NCBI GenBank assembly: GCA_018435055.1
Contig: JAHDOA010000029.1
Span: 1-45,065 of the forward strand
Origin: Pelotomaculum sp.
GTDB lineage: Bacteria; Bacillota; Desulfotomaculia; Desulfotomaculales; Pelotomaculaceae
Direction: 5' to 3'
Length of the DNA stretch: 45,065 bases
Shown: piece after piece, positions 15,148-23,289 of the stretch
Numbering within the stretch: position 1 is the first letter of the stretch
How the letters are laid out: every line of letters begins with the position of its first letter
Position numbers and translations under genes: made by a program
The notes under the pieces: model-generated
The model's database searches: none
What the model was told of the DNA's origin: nothing
Seen by the model: the letters and a program-made list of their open reading frames with translations, nothing else

Positions 15148-16820
15148 ACCGCCGCCCCCTTCATATATTCCCTGTACTTTATACCTGCTCCCGAAAGGAA
15201 CAGGAGGACAAAAACTACTGTCATGCAGATGTACTGGATATTCGTTTGCTCCGGCAGATTTAATGTAATAGGTTCGGCGGTCACTTCAAATACCTGCCAG
15301 CTATATTCAGCTTCCAACCGGTCTGGATTAGTTGTACCCGCGCCGGGCGCCTCTATGGTCGCCAGGTACTGAACGTTAGCGCCGGGCACCTGACGTGCCG
15401 CTGCTGGGTTTTCTTCAAGCCCGCTGTCTACTGCTTGCCCTGCCTGTATATCCGGTCCGGCCGGGGGATGCGTCTGCGATCCCCACACCGGCGGCTCGAC
15501 AAGATTGGCTGGTTCCTCATTTTCCATGCCTTCCTCATCCCCGCCGGGGTTAAAGCCCGTCACCACGCAGCTGTCCGTCAGCCCCCCGCTTACTGTTTGC
15601 ACGGTAACCACAGCAGAGCCAGCTCCAACTACAGTGACCAGACCATTGTTATCAACCACTGCCACGCTGGTATCGCTGGAGCGCCAGGTCACCCTTTTGT
15701 CGATGGTATTTTTTGGCCCTACCGTTGCTGCCAGCACAAAACTGCCGCCCACTTTCAGCCTGATGTTTTCCTCATCAAGAGCCACCGAGGTGGGTGGCCC
15801 ACCCAGTATTTCAATTTTTTCAGGATCGCCGATCTTATAAGTAAAGGTCACAACCTCACTGTCATACCTGCCGGGCCCGATAGTGACAGCTTTAATGACT
15901 GTGTTCTCCCTAATTTCTATCGCTTTGTTAATGGAACTCAGGCTTTCCGGCCGCAGGTCCCACCACCTGCTGGCGCTCCAGTTGAACATCGGGCTGTTGA
16001 TGGTCGGGATGCTCCCGTCAGTGGTATAGTACACTTTATCCACATCACCGACTTTGGAACTAAGCTCCAGCAAGGTCCCGGCAGCCACCTCGCCGCTGTC
16101 GACATTTACTTTAGGCTTATCCCATTGCGGCGGCTCTTCGGTGAGCACCTCAATTCTGCTTACGTATCTAAGAAAAAGGTTGGTGGTCTGCTCAGTTACA
16201 GCGCGCTGGCCACAAATCAGTAGCAGCGTGTACATATCGTTCATATCGACGGGATCACTGCTTCCCTCTGCGCTCAACAGGGACAGGATAGTCTCTACCT
16301 CTTGTGCGCCGGCAAGAGAACCTGGAATACTGCCGTCAGTGGCGCTGTTTTCCTGCAGGCCGGGAAAATAATAACGCGGGTCCTCTAATAACTCCCTCAC
16401 TGTGAGCGTTACCGAGTAGCCGTCACTGGATGTAAAAATAATCAACCGCGCATTAGGCTTTATATTGGCGATAGCAAGTAGATCACTTAATTTAACCCCC
16501 TGGCCGACATACCAGCTCTTGGTGGGCCAGGTGTTGATGGTGCTGTATACGTGCTGGTATTGCTCCATGCCCTGCAGTTGCTCCAGGGTAAAAGTGACCG
16601 GGTTGGCGACACCGTCGCCGGTGATCTCCAACTGAACGGACGTATAGGCGCCGGCATTCGCCGGCGCTATAAAGCCAAATACGCAAACGAATAAAAACCC
16701 GGCTAAAAAGAGCGCCTCCAGGCTATGAATGTAGCATTTCATGCCTGCCTTCCTTGATATTTTCCCCTGTCTGCCGGCTGGGCCGGAAAAACTATTATGT
16801 CCCATGTCCTTTTTGTTCAT
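15144..16820 (-). CDS. Membrane-anchored protein with sulfite-oxidase-like, chitobiase-like and Big_2 domains
   Basis: A 558-residue exported protein. The first 57 residues form a long signal region ending around APANAGA. The sulfite-oxidase-like module (LEITGDGVANPVTF, NTWPTKSWYVGQGVKLSDLL, FTSSDGYSVTL) spans about 60-230, a chitobiase-like domain about 235-345, a bacterial Ig-like Big_2 domain about 350-430 (VTWRSSDTSVAVVDNNGLVT), then a Pro/Glu-rich linker and one C-terminal transmembrane helix (about 528-545) with a short basic cytoplasmic tail. Unlike its neighbours it has no SLH repeats. Its stop overlaps the ExbB-like start, so its membrane helix may be the partner of that channel. Confidence 0.8.
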   Translation of the reverse strand: MNKKDMGHNSFSGPAGRQGKISRKAGMKCYIHSLEALFLAGFLFVCVFGFIAPANAGAYTSVQLEITGDGVANPVTFTLEQLQGMEQYQHVYSTINTWPTKSWYVGQGVKLSDLLAIANIKPNARLIIFTSSDGYSVTLTVRELLEDPRYYFPGLQENSATDGSIPGSLAGAQEVETILSLLSAEGSSDPVDMNDMYTLLLICGQRAVTEQTTNLFLRYVSRIEVLTEEPPQWDKPKVNVDSGEVAAGTLLELSSKVGDVDKVYYTTDGSIPTINSPMFNWSASRWWDLRPESLSSINKAIEIRENTVIKAVTIGPGRYDSEVVTFTYKIGDPEKIEILGGPPTSVALDEENIRLKVGGSFVLAATVGPKNTIDKRVTWRSSDTSVAVVDNNGLVTVVGAGSAVVTVQTVSGGLTDSCVVTGFNPGGDEEGMENEEPANLVEPPVWGSQTHPPAGPDIQAGQAVDSGLEENPAAARQVPGANVQYLATIEAPGAGTTNPDRLEAEYSWQVFEVTAEPITLNLPEQTNIQYICMTVVFVLLFLSGAGIKYREYMKGAAV

Positions 16821-16833
16821 TTTGCCTTCCCTC

Positions 16834-19800
16834 TTACTTATCTAACGCGTTTAAAATTACCGTAACCGCCTCGGCCCTGGTTGCGTTTCTTATGGGCTGG
16901 AAGGTATTATCGGGATAACCGTTAATTATTTTTTTCCCGGCTGCGGCGGAGACAGCTCCCCTGGCCCATTCCGAGATGCCGTCCCAGTCGGCAAAACCAA
17001 TTTCTTCATCCAGATAAGGAATCCGGGCCGCTTTGCAGATCATCACGGCCATCTGTTCCCGGGTGATGCAGTCGTCGGGGCCAAACATGGCCTCACTGTA
17101 ACCACTGGCTATGCCATAGGTGGCGGCGACAGCAATGAAATCCTTAGCCCAGTGCCCGCCTGTGTCATCAAAAACCCTGCTGCTCTTCCCCTCAAGGTGA
17201 AAGGCTTTAACCAGGATCATAATAAACTCAGCCCTGGTGATCGGATGATCAGGCTTAAAACTGCCGTCCACATAGCCGCTGACGGCCCCCATGTCCCGCA
17301 GCCTGTTTATGCTTGATGCCGCCCAGTGCCCGGCTATGTCTGTGAATCCCGGGGTATGTTGCTGTGCAATCTCCGGGATCTGTACAGGTTCCACAACGGT
17401 TGGGTCATAAATCAATACCGCAAATTTTGTAAAATGATCTACCTGCACGCTGATGGTATTATCAGCAACAGAGCCACCTAGTTTAACCCATTGTTCCAAA
17501 GCTTCGTCATAATAGAAGATGGCGAGCGTCTCAGCCGCGCCTACAAGCGTGGGGTCAAAGCGCAGCTTTATGGTCACAGCGCCGGCAAAGCTGTAGTTGT
17601 ATTCTCCGCCAATGCTGAACTCATATATCCCGCTGCCCTGTTTATACCCTGCCGGCAACGCGGCAGGCATGGAGGCTTTCTCAATTTTTACCTCCAGTTC
17701 GTCGTCCAACAATGTTCCCGGCGGCAGTTCAATCTCCGCCTCGCTGCCCAGCCTGATGACACTGAGTTTGTCTTTGCCGGCGGTGCCGGAAACTGCGGAA
17801 GGAGCCTCTTTAACCTGGTATTTAAAAGTCACAACACTGCTGTCCTGCCTGCCGGGGCCGATAGTAACAGCTTTGATTGTGGTGGGCGCGTTGATTACTA
17901 CAGGCTTATTAATGCTTTCGACAACCCCGTCTCCCCGCGTCCCCCACCAGCGGCTGGCCACCCAGTTATACATCGGGCTATCAATGGTCGGGTTGCTCCC
18001 GTCTGTTGTATAATAAATCTTGTCGTCGTCCATTTTGTTATTATTGAGCCTTACCAGTGTCCCCGCCTCCACATCCCCGCCAGTCGGGTCCGCCACAGGT
18101 TCGTCCCATTTGGGGGAGGAGGTGGTTGTTACATTTATACTGCTTAGCATTTTTACAAACAGGTTTCCGTTCTGCTCAGTAACCGCCCGCTGACCTAGCA
18201 TCAGTAGCGGTGTGTTCAGGTCGCTCATATAACCGGGATCGTCACTGCCTTCCACGCCCAGCAGTGCCACCAGCGGCTCCACTTCCACCGCTCCTGCCGC
18301 TGAACCGGGTACATGTCCGTCAGCGTCACTAATGCCGTCCTTAAACATAGGGAAATAATACCGCGTATCGTTTAATAATTCTTTAACTGTTAAATCAATG
18401 TGAAAGCCGTCCGCAGAGGTGAATCTGAGCTGCTGGGCGCTGGACTTCATGCCGGCTGCCTGCAATAGATCGCGCAGCTTGACTCCCTCTCCAACATACC
18501 ATTTCTTGGTGGGCCAGGTATTGATTGCGCTGTATACCAGACGGTGCTGGTCCATATCCTGAAGCTGTTCCCGGGTGAATTTTTTGGTATTGGTGACACC
18601 ATCCCCTGTTATTGTCAGGACCACATTTCCCTCCGGGACGTCCCCTCCCGTGCTGGTGACGCATTTGAAGGTACTTGTAAAAGGCGCAGGTATTTCCAGG
18701 CATTTAAGGGTGATTGAGTAGATTCCCGTGTCGGCGCTGGAGCTTAAGGAGAAACTGGTTTCGAATTTACCATCAACTGTTACAATATCTAAAGGCCCGT
18801 AAACTATTTCCCCCAGCGGTCCGTTCACCTCTATACTCAGGCTTGCAATACCACCTGCGATCCCCAGGATAGGAACTGTCTGCCCCTGCTTGAACTCCTG
18901 CCCGTCTGATGGACTGTCAAGGGTCACCGTGGACGGCGCTGCAATCATTGGTTGGATTACATTTGCCCCTTCGTATCCAGCGGCTTTTACTGCAACCACG
19001 TAATCACCGGCTGCAGTAAATACACCGGCGTCAATGTTGATGTTGCCTGCCGTGACTGTATACCGGCCCGCAATGGGGCCCCCATTTACTGTTATGCCGG
19101 TAATGGCCTCCCGCCAGTCCGGATTATCGGTGAAGGTGATGTCCACCTCCCGACCGACAACGTTGTCATCTGTGTCGGCTATCAGGACCGGCGGCGCAGC
19201 CAGCGGAACCTTATATTCAAAAGTGACGATATCGCTGTCTTCCCTGCCGAAACCGATGGTGACCGCTTTGATCATCATGTTCCGGTTTACATCAACCGGG
19301 TGGTTGATGTCCGCCAGCTCTTCTGCGCGATCCTCCCACCAGCGTTTTTTGATCCAGTTGTACATGGGGCTCTTATATGTGGGGTCGCTGCCGTCGGTGG
19401 TGTAATGGATGTTATCCCCGTCCATGTCGGAGGTGCTCAGCTCAACCCGGGCGCCGGCAGCAACTGTTCCACCGGCCGGATCTGCTTTCGGGCTCTCCCA
19501 TTTTACCGGGGCTGCTGTGCTTACCTCTATGGATTTCACGTATTTGACAAACACACTATTGGTTTGCTCGGTAACCCATCGCTGGCCCATAACCAGCAAC
19601 GGCGCTTCCTTCCCCGTCATCAGGCCGGGGTCATCACTGCCCTCCGCACTGGTTAGGGCCAGGATGGTATCTACCTCAATTGCCCCGTCCGGCGAACCCG
19701 GGATATAGCCGAAATATTCATGGTTATCCTTAAGGCCCGGATAAAAATAACGGGTATCTTCCAGCAGCTCTTTCCTGGTAAATGTCATCTTAAAACCGTC

Positions 19801-20169
19801 GGATGACTCAACTGTAATTGTTCTGGCCTCGTCTTTAATACCGGCCGCTTTTAAAAGATCCACCAGCCTGACACCGCGGGCCGCATAAAACTTTTTGGTC
19901 GGCCAGGTGTTGATCGTGCTGTATACTGCCTGCACCTGCGGCATGGATTCCAAATAAACCTGGCTGATAACAGTAGGTGTCGTTACCCCATCACCGGTTA
20001 TCTCTACCGATATATCAGCACTGGCTGTCCCGGGCCGGACCAGGGCCGAAGAAGCGAGTACCAGCAATGCCAGCAGGGACAGGAGGATAGTATTGAAATA
20101 TTTGTGGCATGATCCGCCCCCCGGTGATAGAGTTTTTCGTTGCTTAAAATCAAAATTAACGGCGCCCAA
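16834..20169 (-). CDS. Large SLH surface protein with two sulfite-oxidase-like modules
   Basis: A 1111-residue exported protein read from a TTG at 20169 (AGGAG 11 bases upstream; no in-frame ATG before the signal peptide). Domains: signal to about 51; sulfite-oxidase-like module 1 about 53-218; chitobiase-like about 222-320; a DUF1533-like domain about 325-408; an Ig-like domain about 412-505; module 2 about 515-680; chitobiase-like 2 about 685-790; a ZU5-like beta domain about 800-915; three SLH repeats about 925-1111. Both modules carry the NTWPTKK(F/W)Y signature and lack a molybdopterin cysteine. It is the first gene of the operon that includes the ExbB-like and DUF2149 genes. Probably a wall-bound binding protein. 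Confidence 0.85.
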   Translation of the reverse strand: MGAVNFDFKQRKTLSPGGGSCHKYFNTILLSLLALLVLASSALVRPGTASADISVEITGDGVTTPTVISQVYLESMPQVQAVYSTINTWPTKKFYAARGVRLVDLLKAAGIKDEARTITVESSDGFKMTFTRKELLEDTRYFYPGLKDNHEYFGYIPGSPDGAIEVDTILALTSAEGSDDPGLMTGKEAPLLVMGQRWVTEQTNSVFVKYVKSIEVSTAAPVKWESPKADPAGGTVAAGARVELSTSDMDGDNIHYTTDGSDPTYKSPMYNWIKKRWWEDRAEELADINHPVDVNRNMMIKAVTIGFGREDSDIVTFEYKVPLAAPPVLIADTDDNVVGREVDITFTDNPDWREAITGITVNGGPIAGRYTVTAGNINIDAGVFTAAGDYVVAVKAAGYEGANVIQPMIAAPSTVTLDSPSDGQEFKQGQTVPILGIAGGIASLSIEVNGPLGEIVYGPLDIVTVDGKFETSFSLSSSADTGIYSITLKCLEIPAPFTSTFKCVTSTGGDVPEGNVVLTITGDGVTNTKKFTREQLQDMDQHRLVYSAINTWPTKKWYVGEGVKLRDLLQAAGMKSSAQQLRFTSADGFHIDLTVKELLNDTRYYFPMFKDGISDADGHVPGSAAGAVEVEPLVALLGVEGSDDPGYMSDLNTPLLMLGQRAVTEQNGNLFVKMLSSINVTTTSSPKWDEPVADPTGGDVEAGTLVRLNNNKMDDDKIYYTTDGSNPTIDSPMYNWVASRWWGTRGDGVVESINKPVVINAPTTIKAVTIGPGRQDSSVVTFKYQVKEAPSAVSGTAGKDKLSVIRLGSEAEIELPPGTLLDDELEVKIEKASMPAALPAGYKQGSGIYEFSIGGEYNYSFAGAVTIKLRFDPTLVGAAETLAIFYYDEALEQWVKLGGSVADNTISVQVDHFTKFAVLIYDPTVVEPVQIPEIAQQHTPGFTDIAGHWAASSINRLRDMGAVSGYVDGSFKPDHPITRAEFIMILVKAFHLEGKSSRVFDDTGGHWAKDFIAVAATYGIASGYSEAMFGPDDCITREQMAVMICKAARIPYLDEEIGFADWDGISEWARGAVSAAAGKKIINGYPDNTFQPIRNATRAEAVTVILNALDK

Positions 20170-20303
20170 TTTTCAACCCACTCCTCACTTGCTTTAAATG
20201 ATATGCATATTGACAACATTGCAGCTTCACAATACTACGGTATACCCGCTTACCTCGTTAAATTTGACCCAATCCGTTTATTCCCGCTATTTTTTTCAGC
20301 AGT

Positions 20304-21287
20304 CTACTGACTAAGTATATTTAGTGCATTCATTATCACTGTCATAGCCTCGGCCCTGGTAGCGCTTTCCAATGGCTGGAAGGTGTTGTCCGGATAACCG
20401 CTCATGATCCCGTTTTCTACGGCAGTAGCTATAGCTTCCCTGGCCCAGACGGAAATACTGCCGCTGTCGGTGAAGGAAAGCTCTCCTGCCGCAGGAGTGA
20501 GTTGGGCCGCTCCGATGATCATCAGGGCCATCTGCTCGCGGGTAAGAGGGTCGTCCGGGCCAAAGGTTTCTGCATCAAGGCCTGCGGCCAGGCCATGATA
20601 TACTATTGCAGAGATAAAATTCTGTGCCCAGTGGCCGGTAGTGTCCGCAAAAGATATGTCGCTATGGGTCTTTAGTTTGAACGCCCTGGTAAGGATAGTG
20701 GCAAATTCAGCCCTGGTAATCTTATTATCCGGTCTAAAGCTGCCGTCAGGATAACCCGCAACGACACCCTGCTCGAGGAAGGACATGATGCAGTCGTGGG
20801 CCCAGTGTCCTTTCAGGTCGGCGGGTTCCTCTGGTGGCGGCGGCAAATCAGGCTCCTCAGGTTCCTGGACCGGTTCCGGGGGGGGCTGCGGAGGTTTGCT
20901 AACGGGGCCACCACCTGAGTCACTTCCCCCGTCGCTATCTGACGATTTTATCTCTACTGCCAGATTTTTTGCAGCCACGGCGCAGCCCTCCCCGGCAACA
21001 ACCGTCAATGCGCCAGCAGCGCTATCCGGCACAATGAAGTCAATGCTATAGTGGCCGTTTGCATCTGCCTTCCCGGCATCAAATACCAGTATATTTCCTG
21101 CCCCGTCAATTATTTTGAGGGGAACCCAGGCGTTTGGGGCCGTTTCGCATAAAGCCGTAACACTGTCGCCTGCCGACAGTGTGGTTTTACCCAGTGTCAA
21201 ACCAATCTGAGGGGAACTATACGCTGATGACACAGCCGGAACGCAGATCAGCATCAGCAGCAGTAACAGGGATATCAGGAGAAACAC
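20304..21287 (-). CDS. SLH protein with Ig-like domain
   Basis: A 327-residue protein: hydrophobic signal, one Ig-like domain (about 27-112), a Pro/Glu-rich linker and three SLH repeats (AGYPDGSFRPDNKITRAEF, AGLDAETFGPDDPLTREQM, SGYPDNTFQPLESATRAEA). The only usable start in frame is GTG 21287, which leaves no basic residues before the hydrophobic core; codons for SKVKLKKA lie directly upstream in frame, without a canonical start, just after a GGAG site at 21315-21318. The true start may therefore be non-standard. Its role is presumably structural or scaffold. It stands 134 bases upstream of the large SLH operon. Confidence 0.8.
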   Translation of the reverse strand: MFLLISLLLLLMLICVPAVSSAYSSPQIGLTLGKTTLSAGDSVTALCETAPNAWVPLKIIDGAGNILVFDAGKADANGHYSIDFIVPDSAAGALTVVAGEGCAVAAKNLAVEIKSSDSDGGSDSGGGPVSKPPQPPPEPVQEPEEPDLPPPPEEPADLKGHWAHDCIMSFLEQGVVAGYPDGSFRPDNKITRAEFATILTRAFKLKTHSDISFADTTGHWAQNFISAIVYHGLAAGLDAETFGPDDPLTREQMALMIIGAAQLTPAAGELSFTDSGSISVWAREAIATAVENGIMSGYPDNTFQPLESATRAEAMTVIMNALNILSQ

Positions 21288-21420
21288 AGCCTTTTTGAGC
21301 TTTACCTTTGATCACTCCTTCTTCTAAAAGACCTTTTTAATGGCAGTATAGCCAGGTAAACCCTGGGCTACAGGGGCTATCTAATTTAAAATACAGCCCA
21401 TTTTCCCCGGGGTATTTCTT

Positions 21421-22992
21421 TTACTGCAGGATCACAGGGTTGCGCTCTGTTGAATTGGTAAGCTGATCTACGATATAGACCTTGATTACATCGCCAGCTT
21501 CCACATTGAAACCGGCCTGGGCATCGCGCACCGTTTCAAAATCCGCTCTGGTGGCGTTAATACCCAACTGCCTGTTATTTCGATAATGGGTAAAGACCAC
21601 CGTTTCGTCCCCGGTATGGGGAACCAGCGGGGTAACGTGGGCCGTGAAATAATTAAATCCTGATATGCCGGGGTTTACAGTAAGGGTACTGATGCCTTCA
21701 TCGGTGACGCCCAGTGTAAAGGCCGGATCGCTGCCATCAAGGATAGCGCTATAAAGCGGCTTCTGCTCAGGACCGGTCGTCTCCCCTTTTCGCAGTGTAA
21801 ACGTTTCAATCAGTTCACCGTCGTCTTTTTTTGAGAACAGGGTCAAAACATCACCCCCCAACTCAATCACCTGGTAGTTGCTACCCGTCTCCTGCCAGGC
21901 GATATAGGGGAAACCTTTTCCTGCGGCATAGACCTTGGAACCAGAATTCCCCATTACGTATACAATACCATAGGTTTCCGGATCTGACTGTACCGCTCCC
22001 TGGAAAATTGGGCAGGTCCTCATATACTGATGCTGGTGCCCGACAAAGACCATGTCCACCCGATACTGTTCCAATATCGGTACCCAGTTTTCACATATTG
22101 ATTCGTCAATTGTCTTATTATCCTCAAATGCCGGGTAGGCGGGATGGTGAAACAATGCGAAACGCCAGTTCTTTTCTGTGCCCTGCAGGTCTTCCCGCAG
22201 CCATTGCTTAACTACTTCACTGGTATTGTTACTACTATCTAAAACTACAAAATGAGCATCCCCGTAATCAAAAGAATAAAATTCCCCGCTCGGGACACGG
22301 GGACCGTTATCCGGGAGAGCAAAAAACTCTAAAAACAGGTCGCCGTCATGGTTGCCCTTTGCGGGCATCACCGGAATCAGGGAAAATAGACTGGTCGCAG
22401 CGTCCAGAAATTCTCCCCATTCATTATTATCACTGCTGTTGCTCGTCAAGTCCCCGCCCAAGAGGGCAAACTTGATCCGGGAATTATCGCTGTAAATCTC
22501 CTCTAGCATACTGCCCCACCGGGCATATCCGTCCTGGATATCACCCAGGTATAAAAAGGTAAAGCCCTCCGATTGCGCGGCAGTATAAAAAGACTTGGAT
22601 TCGCTCCAGGCCCCGTCCACCCCCACCCGGTAGGCATATTGCGTCTCCGGGGTTAAACCGGTAAGCGTAGCCGTATAGCGGAATTTGTCACTTCCGGCAA
22701 ACGGTTCGCCGACGGCAGTCATTTGCCGGGCTGCGTCAAAATCACCGTCAAAGCCTGCCGCCACTGTGTACTGAATTTTTCCCGAGCCTTTATTCGGCGC
22801 TAGCCAGGTAACGGTCTGAGATGTCGCCGGGTCCCCGGTCCAGGTTAATATAATTTGCTCAGTCCCTGCGTATTCTCCAGCAAAGGAAGCCGCAGGGAAA
22901 ATAAAGGTAAGAAATGCAATGAGGGAGACAAACAGGCTAGTTATCCTGCACGTTCCCCAGACTTTTCCCTTTTTGTGTCCCAGTCCAGTCAT
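21421..22992 (-). CDS. Exported purple-acid-phosphatase-like metallophosphoesterase
   Basis: A 523-residue secreted enzyme. After the signal peptide (about 1-38) a fibronectin-like N-terminal domain typical of purple acid phosphatases is seen (about 42-135), followed by the calcineurin-like catalytic domain with the metal motifs YLGDIQDG, GGDLTS, GNHDGD, HHPAY and GHQHQY, all present. A C-terminal beta domain (about 410-523) ends in ATRADFETVRDAQAGFNV. Such enzymes hydrolyse phosphate esters outside the cell using two metal ions. The last 50 codons recur as a frameshifted fragment 130 bases upstream of this gene at 23124-23287. No SLH domain, so attachment is not obvious. Confidence 0.85.
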   Translation of the reverse strand: MTGLGHKKGKVWGTCRITSLFVSLIAFLTFIFPAASFAGEYAGTEQIILTWTGDPATSQTVTWLAPNKGSGKIQYTVAAGFDGDFDAARQMTAVGEPFAGSDKFRYTATLTGLTPETQYAYRVGVDGAWSESKSFYTAAQSEGFTFLYLGDIQDGYARWGSMLEEIYSDNSRIKFALLGGDLTSNSSDNNEWGEFLDAATSLFSLIPVMPAKGNHDGDLFLEFFALPDNGPRVPSGEFYSFDYGDAHFVVLDSSNNTSEVVKQWLREDLQGTEKNWRFALFHHPAYPAFEDNKTIDESICENWVPILEQYRVDMVFVGHQHQYMRTCPIFQGAVQSDPETYGIVYVMGNSGSKVYAAGKGFPYIAWQETGSNYQVIELGGDVLTLFSKKDDGELIETFTLRKGETTGPEQKPLYSAILDGSDPAFTLGVTDEGISTLTVNPGISGFNYFTAHVTPLVPHTGDETVVFTHYRNNRQLGINATRADFETVRDAQAGFNVEAGDVIKVYIVDQLTNSTERNPVILQ

Positions 22993-23036
22993 TATATCGG
23001 CCCACCCTTTTGGTCATAAACCTGCAATTGCAGGCG

Positions 23037-23083
23037 TTGGGCAAAACCCTTTTTTTCTAAAGGCCTTGCCGGGTTTTGCCCAA
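23037..23083. terminator. Long inverted repeat between giant protein remnant and phosphatase gene
   Basis: TTGGGCAAAACCC (23037-23049) and GGGTTTTGCCCAA (23071-23083) form a 13-bp stem. No clear U run follows on either strand, so it could be a terminator or a transcript-end-protecting hairpin. A separate 14-base perfect palindrome CCTGCAATTGCAGG is at 23021-23034. Confidence 0.5.
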
Positions 23084-23123
23084 ACTGCTTTTCCTTTTTA
23101 CCAACACCAGGTTTAAACTGCTG

Positions 23124-23287
23124 TTACTGCAGAATCACAGGATTTCGGCCAACCTCATTGGCTCCGGTTCATCGTCAATGAAGACCTTAATCACGTCTCC
23201 GGCTAGAACATTAAAACCAGCCTGGGCGGCATTAATCCGGTCAAAATCAGCCCTGGTAGCATTGAGTCCCAGTTGTTTATTTTTGCC
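23124..23287 (-). pseudogene. Frameshifted remnant of a phosphatase C-terminus
   Basis: The frame here encodes NKQLGLNATRADFD...AGFNVLAGDVIKVFIDD, closely matching the C-terminus of the phosphatase at 21421. The match then jumps to another frame, NEVGRNPVILQ followed by TAA at 23124, so one frame change is needed. Nucleotides around the stop also match (ttactgcag(g/a)atcacagg). There is no start codon or ribosome site of its own. It is probably a leftover of a duplicated gene, wedged against the end of the giant protein gene. Confidence 0.75.
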
Positions 23288-23289
23288 GT

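Noticed and set aside
23021-23034. Palindrome CCTGCAATTGCAGG as an attachment site
   Set aside because: No integrase or second copy in the window; it is just beside a larger hairpin.
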